DNA of 64,000 bases from Chelonoidis abingdonii (taxonomy: Eukaryota; Chordata; Testudines; Testudinidae), in assembly GCF_003597395.2 (NCBI RefSeq), contig NC_133771.1:59479454-59543453 (forward strand), in the 5' to 3' direction. Position numbers and translations under genes: made by a program. Numbering within the stretch: the stretch's first letter is position 1; each line of letters begins with the position of its first letter. Below are positions 35,628 through 47,649 of the stretch, piece after piece. A model generated the notes under the pieces. It was given only the letters and a program-made list of their open reading frames with translations. It was not told the DNA's origin and searched no databases.

Positions 35628-38249
35628 GTAAAGTTAGTAATATTAAAATAATATTTGTTTGGAAAGGTGAAGGAGTAACATGGCTTCTTAAAATATTATC
35701 CGATACTTAAGGGTATAATGTTTATACATTTTGAAGGAAGCTTTTTTGAATCAAAGCTTTATTATATCATTTTGACCCATAGTCAGAAAAGTGTATTAGA
35801 CATCAGTTTTTGAAGTAATATAAAATGGGTTTGCACAATACAAAATGCTTTTGCAGATCCTTGTACAGGGTAACATTTTTGCTTCCTAATATTGCTACAG
35901 ACGTAATTTTTCTGCATGGAAATGCATGAAGGGATTTCGTTTTCACAGTATGACTCAAACATCAGTTGAGTTTTGATCTTCTTTTCTAATTGAAATGTAA
36001 AATTTTCTTTTGAGACACAAATTTACATGATAAAAATTGCATTAAAAAGTTTAATCCAAAGGTTCCATATGGCAAATTTTCTTTACAATACTTATATGTG
36101 CTTCCACAGCCATTTGATCTTTCTGCTGAATAGGTCTCAATTGGAACGCAGAAAATGACTTGTAGCAGTCTATTATGCCTTTTACAAGCCAGGCCATAGA
36201 GGACAGAGTTGTCCATATGTGCATAATTGCTGAAGGCATATGGCCTCCTGAAGCACTGAGGCAGGAAGGATGCTTCTGGGAGTCCTGAGGGAGAGGTACT
36301 TAGGGCTAGATCCTATGATTCCTTTTTAGAGAGACAGTATTGTTTCTATTTAGTGCAAATAAAAGACCATCAGAGGCAGAACCAACCACTCTGCTGCTGT
36401 ACTAGAAGCATTCTAAAAACAAAAGTATTGCATTGAGAATATTGTATAACAATCATTTGCTTACTATGCTTACTATAGGGTGACAGTATGAAGATAAAAG
36501 CATACTGTAGGAAGTTATAAGTGCACAGTATTACCACCTCCACCACCACCATAAACTAGCCAAAAATCATGAATAGGCCCCCCAGACTCATGAGATAGTA
36601 AATAATATATTTTGGATTCCTGTTATTTGCTTTCTGGCTTTTGTTCCTTTACTGTTCACATTTTTAAGCTTTTATTCACATGGACTAGAAACTTTAAACA
36701 AAAAACCAGTGAAAGCTGGGATTTTCACTCACTCCAGGCACTACAGCTCCAAGAAAAATGCCAAACCTTGCAGTAAAATCATGTTGGCATTGCTAGAATG
36801 CTTCAAACATGTAATCCACAAGCACGGAGTATCCGACTGCTAGACACATTCCTCCCACCCTCCCCAATCCAAATAAGTCTCTCAGTGTTCCTGAGAACAC
36901 AGCAACTTCCAGTTAAAATTAATGGGAGCTGCTGGTCCTTAATACTTCAAAAATCAGGCCACACACTTAGGCTCCTAAATCCATATTTAGATTTGAAAAT
37001 GTTGTTCTTAGTATAATTAAAATGGAGAGCATATCAAATGTAGGAATATTTGTATTTGTAACTGGGATAGAATTTGTCATCAAATATAGAGATAAATACA
37101 AATAATCCCAGGAAGAGTAAGATAATATATTAGGCCACTGCGTTGTCAAATTGTGCTGAGCTTGAAATCCAAAATATCCTTAACATGCACCTGTTTAATG
37201 TTCCAGCTAATTAAAATCAGATATAACATCCAAGCTGATGATCATATGTCAGCTGATCTGGATATATGGATTTTACACTGTGACCCGTTATTTGGGGGGT
37301 GTGGGGGTTAATCTCAGTTATTTTTAACTTGTCACGACTATATTGTGGTTTTTGCTCCAGTAACTTTGTCATTTTATGTGTTAAGGTCATTATTGCACAG
37401 ATAATATAATCCAGTCTGTTATAAATGTCTAAGGTATAAGGTTTTAGCCAAGTTCATTGTTCAGCCACACCGGAAAAAAAACAGGAGGCAATGGTTGTCA
37501 TTTAATTAGGCTGCAACTTTATTCACTTATAATATGTGGGAGTGCCTAGCAACAAATTTTACAGTGCAGGGAGCAGGATCAGTTCCCTGCATTTCCACAT
37601 GTGGAAGCCCCAAAGCCCTTCCTCAGCTCCCTTAAAGAAGTCTAGAATCAGGAGGGAGGTTGGTTCCCTGCTGATGAGATGTGGAACCGCAAACACCACT
37701 TACTCAGCTCCCTTAAGAAATGCTTTCCTTCAAACTCTTTTCCAGCATATTATATCCAGTAATCATATCCCTTCTGTACTGAGTACCTGCCCAGGACATC
37801 TGCCACAAAGAGGCACCAGCAAAATGCTTGGCTGCCTCCTCCACCTCTGCCTGGTTCCCAGATATTCACTGATTCCTTCCTGTTTTTGTTTTTAACCAAA
37901 GTGGACCATATTTGCATCCAGTGTCTGCTCCCAAAGAGTGTACAATGCACATCAGCTGGTCCAATAGCACACCTCTGCTTCCATGCCAGCTCAGGATTGC
38001 CTTACTCTCTAAGCCCAGATGTGAACTGCTCACCACCCTGGAAGTCCTGCCTGTATCCCCAGTATACAATACTGTGCCTGCAGGTCCACACCACTGCTCA
38101 CCTGGCCTGTTGGCATGATTCTGAAAGTGGAAGTACAAGAAAATTAACTCTGATTTTCCACCTGGAGTCTCACATACATCTTGTGTGCACTTGAATGTCA
38201 TTACCTGAATTCCTGTGTCCCCTACTCTAGGTTGCACCCCTTATCCAAA

Positions 38250-39216
38250 AAAAGTGGGAACCAAATTCTTGCACCAGTAGCCCCAGCTTTGAAAGGCCCT
38301 TTTGGAAAACTGTAACAAAGTTGTGAGAAGCCTTCTATCACCATGGATAAAGAGGGGTCTTATGGGTCTCATTGCTATATAAATCTGTAATGTTCTTACT
38401 GGGCAATTCCTTGCCTCACCCCACAGCTGTAGCAATATAGACTCACCTTGCCCCCTTGATCAGTTTTGGAAATCCTTATGGTTTGAAAACCGATTGCGCT
38501 TCCTTCCATTCCAAAGTCCTTCCCAAAGTATCCCTTGCTAAGCCTGGTAATAGTTCACTGACTTTAAAAGCTCCAAAAATTGCTACCAGGAATGCAGCTT
38601 TGAACAAGGCTGCCTCCTGGTTGCTTCTGCATATTTGGTTGAGAACTTACACCAAATCTCTAAAGGCATGTCTACACTTAAAATGCTGCATCAGTGCAGC
38701 AGCACTAGAGTAGCTGCACTGCACTTTAATGAAAATGCTCTAAACTGACGAGAGAGAGATCACCCATAGGCTTAGTTAATCCACCTCACCGAGAGGTGGT
38801 AGCTATGCTGGCGAGATAAGCTCTTCCACTGATATAGCTCTGTCTATACACGGAGTTAGGTCAGTATACCTACATTGCTCAGGGGTATGGATTTTTCACA
38901 ACCCTGAGCGACGTAGTTATACTGATATAGGTCTGTAATGTGGATTGGACCTAAGTGTTTGTACAGTGATGGGAGAATGTGGATCTTTTCTAGGACCCAT
39001 GTCCAGAGATTACTCCACTAAAAACCTCTGGACTGAGAACCTACCACAAGGATCTGGGTAACCCCTCATTCTACTGACAACATAAGGCTCGATAGGCAAC
39101 CAGAGATGGTAGATGACACTACTGGAGTACAGCAGAGTAGGCCATATCAATGACAGGCCTTCTCTCCTCTCAAATTTCACAAAATCATTAATATTCCTGT
39201 CACGGACCCTAAACAT
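38250..39216 (-). pseudogene. DIRS tyrosine recombinase remnant (interrupted by MITE)
   Basis: The part at 39010-39216 encodes an N-terminal core-binding-like segment, including EGLSLIW, MRGYPDPCGRFSVQRFL and a preceding FVKFER. After the MITE the frame resumes with AALFKAAFLVAIFGAFKVSE (about 38560-38620, one frameshift). Downstream, CPV, then RP.RPLFIHGD and LLQFSKRAF, match the pattern of DIRS/Ngaro recombinases around the segment before the HSFR box. The catalytic HSFR and Tyr motifs were not found intact. The protein would have integrated circular DNA; this copy is dead. Confidence 0.7.
38664..38951. mobile_element. Harbinger-like MITE nested in DIRS
   Basis: The element is flanked by TAA at 38661-38663 and 38952-38954 (TTA on the minus strand). 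Joining the outer flanks with one copy of the triplet restores the recombinase reading around PITVQTL, which supports both boundaries. The ends carry gcatgtctacactt and its counterpart aatgtggattggacc. It has no coding capacity. Confidence 0.75.
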
Positions 39217-39419
39217 TATGGCGCTACTGATCTCTGACTACCCTGAGAGCTGTAATACATCAAAATTCCAGAGTGCTACCGGCATCTGTTCTGGTTCCTA
39301 ATTGCTCTCTGGTGCTAGTCTCTGATATTTGTCCATCTGAAATCAAGACAACACATTGGCTATGTCATTATCAATCCCAAGCATATGCTTGGCAGAGAAA
39401 CATATGCTAAGATTTAGCC

Positions 39420-39790
39420 ACTAGAATCCTAATGCTCTTACCAACTTCATGGCCCCGGGAGATCTGGAGGACCGGTGATTGTTAACATGTACCACGGCAA
39501 TGTTGTCATTGCAAAACTGCACTCTTTTGTTTCCAAAATATGTTCCCCAAATAGTTACTGCTACCAAAATGGGAAAGAATTCAAGAGCGGTATATCCTTC
39601 ACTCTACCTTTTTGTATCCAATCTGAGGGCCATTTCTGGGCATGCCACCTGTCCTGATAAAATACTCCAAAACCTATTCCTCATGATGCATCTGAATGAA
39701 CCTTTAAATCTGCCTCTGTCATCCATTCCTCCCTCCAAAAAGACACTCTATTGATACAAAAACTGCTCCAAAACCCTCAAATTCTCCTTC
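39420..39790 (-). pseudogene. DIRS RNase H-like domain remnant
   Basis: The minus-strand frames read HSDAS, then ALEFFPILVAVTIWG, then CNDNIAVVHVNNHRSSRSPG, and end MKLVRALGF. This is the RNase H region pattern (Asp and DN motifs, then the S.S..VM.LVR-like end) of DIRS elements. It continues leftward to GIDNDIANVLS and QMDKYQRLAPE at about 39310-39390, the link to the recombinase. Stops show decay. Confidence 0.7.
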
Positions 39791-40220
39791 ACCTCTTTAT
39801 TAACGCTTATGGTTAAAATGGTTGGGCTTTGCTATCCCCAGGACAAAATGTCCCTGGGCCATCACTTGGCAGCCAGATCCTGGTAAAGAGAACCTATCGA
39901 CGACTTCATGCGGTATAAATACGGCCCCTACAGACGCTCTTCTGGTCAGCAGGAAGGATAGTGCCCTTCTCCTGATCTGCCCCCACTGCTTCCTGCCCTT
40001 CTTGTCCATCCCTGTAAACTTTTCCCCTTCTCTCCACCTCTGGTAAGAAGCTCCTAAAGGGATAATGCTTTTTTTCTTCCAGCTAACCCTTTGCATGCTG
40101 GTTGTGGAGGGCACATTCTCAGTATTTTAACTTTGCAGGCATTCTTCAGTGATGAAATTCATTACCCTTAACCACTGTAATCTGATATGTATATTGGTAC
40201 AGGAAGCAGATTGACTCTTA

Positions 40221-40516
40221 GGCCTGGTCTGCACTGGGGAGCGGGGTCGATGTAAGATACGCAATTTCAGTGACAGAAATACCATAGCTGAAGTCAAAGT
40301 ATCTTATTCCAACTTACCTCCCGTCCTCATGGCACGGGATCGACGTCCATGGCTCCCCTACTGACTCCGCTACTGCCGCTCACTCCGGTGGAGTTCCAGA
40401 GTCGACAGGGAGCGCATTCGGGGATCGATATGTCGCATCTAGATGAGACGCGATATATCGATCCCCGATAAATTGATTGCTACCCACCGATACGGTGGGT
40501 AGTCTGGACATACCCC
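40221..40516. mobile_element. MITE, ggcctggtctgcac ends
   Basis: A TTA lies just before the element at 40218-40220. The left end ggcctggtctgcactgggg pairs imperfectly with the right end ggacatacccc. Inside are cgatatatcgatccccgat-like palindromes. It is of the same general class as the elements at 38664 and 47869. Confidence 0.6.
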
Positions 40517-40582
40517 TAGTGCTATAATCTTTCCTTGTCTACAGCAGTTTTTATGAGACAAACAAGAAAGCATAGACTAAAC

Positions 40583-40859
40583 CAGGGGTCAGCAACCTTT
40601 GGCACATAGTTTGCCAGGGTAAGCCCCTGGCGGGCCAGGCCAGTTTGTTTACCTGCCGCGTTGGCAGGTTTGGCCAATCGCGGTTCCCACTGGCCGCAGT
40701 TCACCGTCCCAGGCCAATGGGGGCTGCAGGAAGCAACGCAGGTGAGGGATGTGGGAGCCATGATTGGCCGAACCAGCCAATGCGGCAGGTAAATAAACTG
40801 GCCCGGCCCGCCAGGGTGTTGACCCTGGCGAGCTGTGTGCCAGAGGTTGCTGACCCCTG
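40583..40859. mobile_element. Nonautonomous hAT element
   Basis: The left terminus caggggtcagcaacctttgg and the right terminus, whose reverse complement is caggggtcagcaacctctgg, differ at one base. The flanking 8-mers gactaaac (40575-40582) and gactagac (40860-40867) match at 7 of 8 positions. CAGGGGTC-type ends and an 8-bp target duplication identify hAT. It is GC-rich, 277 bp long, and has no gene; open frames crossing it are chance. Confidence 0.92.
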
Positions 40860-41584
40860 GACTAGACAATTTAATACCAGTTATGATAAATATCTGATAA
40901 ACCATATTAAGGGATATGATAGCTCTTAATTTAAGACTAGCTAGCATGGTCTTTAGCAAGAGATGGCCATATTCAACAGTCTTACTAGAGTTCTTTAAAA
41001 ATCTTATTAATATGGTATAAAGCAAAAAACAATGAAAGCTATAGAAGATGGACTTATTTTTATGGGTAAAGACAAATTGTTGAGGTGATCTAATATAAAT
41101 TTTAAAATTCTGAATGTGAGTGATGAAGTAGTAGATTTAAAGAGAAATTGTTCATATTAGTTGCAAGCATATAGTTTGCCATCTCAAAGCAAAACCAATT
41201 CCCCCATCCTGCCACCAGTAGAGACAATGAGGCATATGATTATTGCTTCAGAGAAAGATGAGCCACTCTCCCTAGTGAGCTCGTGACCAATTATGAGGTG
41301 CTGTACATAGGGAAAATATTTCTTCCTGGGTCCTGTAGTAATCAGTTCACACTCCTAAGTATGAGATTTGATTATTCCCCTCTTACCATATAGAACTGTA
41401 AATGTTCTGTTGGGCACAGAATTATCTAAATGCTGTTAAAATCCTCAGTGTTCTGCTGCATCATTATCTCCAGTAGTGAATTCCATATGCAAAGAAGTAT
41501 TTCCCTAAATATTTAAAATATAAATTACTTTTCTTTCAAGCAGTCAGACTGTGACAAGGCTGTACAACTTCCACCATCAAATAA

Positions 41585-41832
41585 GTTCATGGAGATAGCT
41601 CCATCAAGGTCCATTAGCCAAGATGGTCAGGGACATAACCGCATTCTGTGGGTGTCCCTAAACCTCTGAGTGGCAGAAGCTGGGACTGGATGACTGGGAA
41701 CGGATCACTTGTTAATTGCATTGTTCTGTTCATTCCGTCTGAAGCATCTGACACCAGCCCCTGTAAGAAGACAGGATACTGGCTTAGATGGACCATTGAT
41801 CTGACCTTGGATGGCCATTATTATGTTCTGAG
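41585..41832 (+). repeat. CR1 3' UTR fragment, plus strand
   Basis: The stretch ends tagatggaccattgatctga, then ccattattatgttctg. It matches the end of the CR1 copy at about 11640-11745 in order and orientation. Confidence 0.8.
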
Positions 41833-42834
41833 CTAAAACTGGTACATTTTTTCCAAGCATGCAGTTCTGTTCATTCTGGTGTTGGGATTCTCATTCACTC
41901 TCACTATATGGTTATTTTGCACATTCGCAGTATTCAGCCATTAACCAGGCAGTGTGTTAGTATTTGAATAATCACAGTCTGACTATTTTTCAGTAAACAT
42001 ACTGTGAATAAGCAAATCTCTGCATGAGGACCACCATAATCCTTCTCTTTGTGATTGTCTTTTGTACTCTGAATTTCAAGCTGTTTTGGAAGCCATGTAG
42101 ATGCTGGTTCAGCTCCTTAGTGGCTTCAGTTGAAATGGAAAAACTCCACAATTTACATGAAAGGTTTAAATGAAAAAACAGAGAAAATGTTGCTGTGAAT
42201 CTAATGAAAGGAAATTTTAAAAAAAAATTAAAGAATTCTTTGACTCATTTCCCCCTTCATTATCTAAACATCAGTAGCGTTCTTGTCCCCAGAACAACTA
42301 TAATATTTTTTTGTTAATGCTACATTTTTGTTACATGTGGGAGACTCACAGGCCCTTCTATAATGTGATTCTGGATTTACACAAGTATGAGAGAAGAATT
42401 TGATTCAGGATCTTAATATGCATTTGTTACAAATATTACGTATTCCACATATGCACAAACTCCAAAGCTGTTCTTGTTCCAGTCAACGCACAACACATTT
42501 TTAAAAGAGGTGTTTATTCTAGATTGCTACTGATGAGAGCTTTACAGTAATCATTTAAAAGGACGCCACTCTAGATTTAGGTACACTGCTAGCTCAGTTA
42601 ACACTTGGAGTATTTTGAAAGCATTTTGTTTAACATAAACTCATTTTTCATTGAAGCCATGGGTTAAGACTTAATCTTTAGGAAAGCTGCAGCACTTGTC
42701 ATATCCAGCTCGAAAAAGGAGATTTGATATTTAGCAGGGGCTTTATTTTAGGACCAGGCTGCGTAGACTTTGGTCTATAATTTAAGTCTTCCAGGAGAGG
42801 TGGATTGGCCGTTAGCTTGGGATTTGTCAGATGC

Positions 42835-42975
42835 TTAGTTTTTCTGTGTCTCAGGTCCACATCTGTAAAATGGGGATAAAATGCTTTACTACCTCATAGG
42901 GTTTTTGTGAGGATAAAGCTTGTGAGGCACTCAGATACTATTGTAATGAGGACCATGTAAGTACCTATGATATAG
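42835..42975 (+). repeat. MIR-like ancient SINE
   Basis: The sequence contains catctgtaaaatggggataa, ctacctcatagggtttttgt and gaggataaa in the order found in MIR-type CORE-SINEs, followed by a gaggcactcagatactat tail. The 5' head is degraded. Confidence 0.7.
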
Positions 42976-43942
42976 GGAAGCCTTACAGAAGGGCTGTGAA
43001 CTGAGCAACTGTGTTCAGAGCTTGGCGTGCCACACACAGAGGCTCCATAAAGGCTGGTGTATACAGTGAGCTTTATTGTGTGCTGCAGGAAAGCCACAGG
43101 ATCTTGTCTATGATGCTAAATCCTAAGCCCCTTTACATCCCATAGTAGTAGGAAGAGTGGGGAGAAAGAAGTAGAAATGAGCTTTGATCCCACTAAAAGA
43201 TTAATTAAATGATCTGTGAAATTTGCCCTTTAACCAAGAAAATATTAATATCCCAGTAACAGAACTGGAATACATCCAGCAAGAACATTCTTTTAGTTTG
43301 TGTCTCCATTATATCTACTGAAGTTGTGTGTCTGCGGTTCATCAACCCCCTTTTTCTACTTTCACTGACACAGTACAGAAGCGAGCTACTCCATAGGTGG
43401 CAAGTGAACAGAATAACTGCAGTACAAGTTTACACTTCAGATAGTTATATTGAAAGAGTGCTATATTTTTGTAACCCAGAACAGGAGTTATAACTAATGC
43501 TGTTACACAGAAGCGGGAATGGACTTCCCATCCTTGTTACTATTAATGACTAAAAATAGACCTACTGCCTAGAAGTTGTAATCAGAACGAGTACTGTATT
43601 CTGCTTTTGGGATGAGCAACACATTTTGGGAATAAAAACACCCTAAAGTACCACATATGGTTGGGAGAAAAATAATTGATGCAAAAAATTCTCATGCTTT
43701 AGTTTATTGAAGCTTTACAAATATCTTTCTTTGATTCTTTTTTTGATTTTGTGACCATTTAAAAATGTGAGAAGAAACAAATTGATTATATGGATTTTCT
43801 TAAATAAGGTTTGGGGTCCACTTGGACAGCTGAAAGAGTATTGCGATTCTACATGAATAAAAGACTCCTTCAGATTTCTACTGGAGAATGCTCCTGAGCA
43901 TTACTAGGCATTATAAAATGTGTCTAAATTACTGTGTATTTA

Positions 43943-43966
43943 CCTTTCTTTCTTTCTTTCTTTCTT
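43943..43966. repeat. TTTC microsatellite
   Basis: Five TTTC units. The tract is followed by taatagcag, an accidental splice-acceptor look-alike with no plausible exon behind it. Confidence 0.85.
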
Positions 43967-45417
43967 AATAGCAGATTTATCCTAGCCCGTTGGGCCCTAG
44001 TTCTCTACCAAATTTTAAATAATAGTAATAAGTGGATCTCTTTCAGTCCATGGCACTTTTCTCTGTAGGGGAATGCCATGTGTCCTGCTCTAATATAATG
44101 GTATTCACCTAAATAGCATTGACTGATTGTTAAATGAATTAATATAATATTCACAAACAACGTTCAAGTTATATCTGTTGTTGGAAGTGTTATTTACTCC
44201 TGTTCCTAACTGAGGAAAATCACTTTTTAAAAATCATTGAAATTTGGCCTTTCTGGGTGGAATATGGCTTTTTCTGTCTTTCTTACATTCATCTTGTTTG
44301 TCCTACATTAGCAAAATAGCCTTTCAAGCACAATAAAAAAGGCATTTGATTGGCAACAATACAATTTACTCATTTTGGTTTTTCTGTGTGGGAAGTTCAT
44401 TAAGAACAGGAAAAACGGAACAGAGTGTTTTCACTTGCACAGCCCACTGGTTGCAATTCTGAATCCAGACTACTCCTTCCTGTGGGAAGTGGCCAAGGGA
44501 AGGAGAAAGCTTTGCGAGGGTCTGCCACAGAGTCTTCTGTGAATTTTCTCTTGGAAAGGGTACTCATGCTTGCTTCTCTCCTTCACACAGAAAATTCAAT
44601 GACCCTCAAGGATCATAAGATATCCTCTGGAGGCAATAAGCCATCTGTTTGGGGCCTTGTGCCTCTGCACTGGCTCTAAGGCCACTCGCTCCTCTTGGGC
44701 TCCTTGTCAACATAGGTGCTGGAAATAGGGGTGCTCCTGCACCCCCTGGTTTGAAGTGGTTCCCATGATATACAGGGTTTACAGTTTGGTTCAATGTCTC
44801 TCAACACCTCTGCTATATAGAATGTTCCAGCACTACGGCTTGGCAACAATTGCTTAGCCTGGAGCCACTCCTGGAAGCTCCATTTAAGGGGACTTCCATA
44901 GTGCAGAAAGTATCTCACATAGAAGCTAATCATTCTCGGGCAGAGTGTTTTCTAATATGGCTTATGATTTCCTCTGGTGGGGCTTGAGTATTCGGGGGAT
45001 ATTTTTGGCTGTATGTGTTCTAATAAATCCATATTTATTTAAACTTTGTCCATGCAGCATAAGTAATAGAACCGTCTGCTTTAAAATGCAGATCTCTGTC
45101 AGTTGGGAATAGTAGACAATCCTTATTAATGTTACTAGCAGTACTTACACCTTTTTTGTAGGGCAGTCACTAGGAGGCAACAAGTACCACACTTGAGCTG
45201 CTTTGACATTCCATCCAGCCCTGGCCACTGTATACCTACATAATCATACAACACTGAGATTCCTTAAGACTACTGTTAACAAAGCAAAGAAAGGAATATA
45301 GTTAGTGTATATTAAAAGAGAAACATAGATGGCAAAAGAGGAAAGATGGACAAATCCCAAGGTTGAGAAAAGATACGTGACCACAACATTCCAGTGATGT
45401 GTAATAAGGGTGTTGCA

Positions 45418-46365
45418 AGTATCAGAGGGGTAGCTGTGTTAGTCTGGATCTGTAAAAGCAGCAGAGAATCCTGTGGCACCTTATAGACTAATAGATGTTT
45501 TGGAGCATGAGCTTTCGTGGGTGAATACCCACTTCGTCAGACGCAGGTAGTGGAAATTTCCAGGGGTAGGTATATATATGCTAGCAAGCAAGCTAGAGAT
45601 AATGAGGTTAGTTCAATCAGGGAGGATGGGGCCCTGTTCTAGCAGTAGAGGTGTGAAAACCAAGGGAGGAGAAACTGGTTCTGTAATTGGCAAGTCATTC
45701 ACAGTCTTTGTTTAGTCCAGAGCTGATGGTGTCAAATTTACAGATGAACTGAAGCTCAGCAGTTTCTCTTTGAAGTCTGGTCCTGAAGTTTTTTGCTGCA
45801 GGATGGCCACCTTAAGGTCTGCTATAGTGTGGCCAGGGAGTTGAAGTGCTCTCCTACAGGTTTTGTATATTGCCATTCCTGATATCTGATTTGTGTCCAT
45901 TTATTCTTTTTCCGTAGTGACTGTCCAGTTTGGCCGATGTACATAGCAGAGGGGCATTGCTGGCATATGATGGCGTATATTAATTGGTGGACGTGCAGGT
46001 GAATGAACCAGTGATGGTATGGCTGATCTGGTTAGGTCCTGTGATGGTGTCGCTGGTGTAGATATGTGGGCAGAGTTGGCATCGAGGTTTGTTGCATGGA
46101 TTGGTTCCTGAGGTAGAGTTACTATGGTACGGTGTGCAGTTGCTGGTGAGAATACGTTTCAGGTTGGCAGGTTGTCTGTGGGCAAGGATTGGCCTGCCAC
46201 CCAAGACCCAAGGGTGTTGCAGTCCAGGAAACCAACACACTTGAGCCACTCCTGAGATCCTGCTGCTCTTTAATATATGGAAACATGGAGTAAAAGAGAC
46301 TTATTGTGTTCAAAATGCATTGAGAGACTTTGGATGAGCAGTGTGGAGTATCAGTGGTCACTAAG
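45418..46365 (-). mobile_element. Penelope-like retroelement 3' part, antisense
   Basis: This is the best preserved Penelope copy. The 3' end at 45418 starts atcagaggggtagctgtgtt and contains the gctttcgtgggtgaatac segment. On the minus strand the coding end shows LGGRPILAHRQPANLKRIL, a Cys cluster (NKPRCQLCPHI), the GIY-YIG core and a short C-terminus. It parallels the copy at 5400-7540. Frameshifts are present. The 5' limit is uncertain and sequence to 46365 may still belong. Confidence 0.85.
45700..46249 (-). pseudogene. Penelope GIY-YIG endonuclease remnant
   Basis: The minus-strand frames contain CNKPRCQLCPHIYTSD (46050-46110), then CPSAMYIGQTGQSLRK (about 45910-45960), the hallmark GIY-YIG motif with the downstream Arg, then HKSDI-like remnants and a tail ending FKEKLLSFSSSVNLT. 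The GIY-YIG domain nicks target DNA in Penelope retrotransposition. One or more frameshifts separate the segments. Confidence 0.8.
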
Positions 46366-46915
46366 CAGCTAGACTAAGAATATGTGCTGGGAACTATGGA
46401 AAACTTATCTGGTATCAGGCAGAAGCAAGACTTCTCATCCAAGTGAAAAGCAGAAAGACAAGGGAAGGTTATTGTGCTAGTGATAACTCATCAAATATCT
46501 CAACCTGGGTTTCCTATTCCATCAGTCTAAAGAAGACCCATCTCCCTATTGAACAGAAAATCAAAGTTTACACTTGCATAAGGGATCCACTGTCACATTG
46601 TAGCTAGTTACAAAAGTTTTCAAAGGACATGAAAAAGAACTTACTAACTTTAAACTTTATTTGCTCCTCAAAGTCCAATCCTGGGCAGAAAAATCATGAT
46701 TGAGAGAACAGATCTGCCACTCCTATACTGGTAGGATTGCTTTGAGAAAAGGAGGAAATTCTAAAAGGCACTTGTGGGCTATTTATGCTATTGAAGATGC
46801 TAAGAGTATAAATCCTTGGATTGGAATGAGAACTTAAATTTATATTTTAAACAAAATGTTTTTATAGCATTGCCTGTGGGAAATCACTCCTTGCTTTGGC
46901 TTAAACAAACATTCA

Positions 46916-46986
46916 GGGTGAAATTCTAGCCCCACTGAAGTCAATGGGAATTTTGCCATTTATTTAAATAGGGTCAAAGTTTCACT
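46916..46986. repeat. Palindromic element, second copy of 32514 type
   Basis: It starts gggtgaaattctagcccca and ends tcaaagtttcact, with the ccactgaagtcaatgggaa centre. It is about 71 bp. Confidence 0.55.
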
Positions 46987-47649
46987 TTCAGTTGAAGTCG
47001 GGAAGATTAGGGCACTCCATACTTCTTAGATGGCACCTGCTACATTCTATGGGAGTTTTGCCATTAACATCAATAAGAGCAGACTGAGGACCTAAGTTTT
47101 TAACAGAATTTGGATTGAGGGTGCAGTTGTCCAATTTTTGAGCCTCTGTGAGTGTTGCATTTTACTACAGTAAGAAGAGAATTCATTCCCACAACGTATT
47201 GCATTGAGCTTCTGTAAATGTGAGCTTGATGGGAGGAAAATGTAATGACATTTAATTTTGTGTGATTCTTTGTACTTCAAGCTATTACTCATCTCTTCCC
47301 ATGTTTCCGCTCAGGGCCTTGCTGGTTTCACTACAGATTGGAGCTGAGAATTCACCTTTGCCAACCCAGTGCTTTTTCTGTCCTTTTCCGTTTGCAGGAA
47401 TTCACTCTCTCTCTCTCTCTCAGCTGTTTTTACACAAACCACCAACACCCTTCTCACAAACTCCAATTATAGACTGAAATTCCCAAGCAATTATATAGCT
47501 GTCCCTGGATCACACAGTGGTCAGTATGAACCCTTCAGTGTTTGATTCATAAATTGGTTTGCAAACAGGATTGGTTCACAGTAGTGAAAATTGAGAAAGC
47601 TCTGACATTACAAGCACAGGATAAAAACCTTTAGATGTAATACATTTTA

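Larger units (their letters stand above)
37870..39790 (-). mobile_element. DIRS-type (tyrosine recombinase) retrotransposon, antisense fragment
   Basis: On the minus strand, from right to left, the element shows an RNase H-like domain (about 39420-39790), then the N-terminal part of a tyrosine recombinase (39010-39216), then its catalytic-domain region (about 38250-38640), then a stretch (37870-38110) with NLGLE-like and SWHG-like motifs. That last stretch resembles the SGNH-hydrolase-like ORF linked to some vertebrate DIRS elements. A MITE (38664-38951) splits the recombinase. Frameshifts and stops are frequent. The reverse transcriptase proper was not found, so the 5' part is missing or decayed. 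The left boundary may extend to about 37500. Confidence 0.75.

Noticed and set aside
39800..40114. 104-codon minus-strand open frame next to the DIRS element
   Set aside because: It may be more DIRS sequence, but I could not match it to RT, gag or any other part, so it is left out of the element call.
40522..41025. 167-codon minus-strand open frame, the longest in the window
   Set aside because: Its middle is the hAT-like noncoding element 40583-40859; the frame is open only because that element is GC-rich.
43943..43975. Strong splice-acceptor look-alike (TTTC repeat then taatagcag)
   Set aside because: It comes from a microsatellite; the sequence behind has no donor at a sensible distance and no RIM-like reading.
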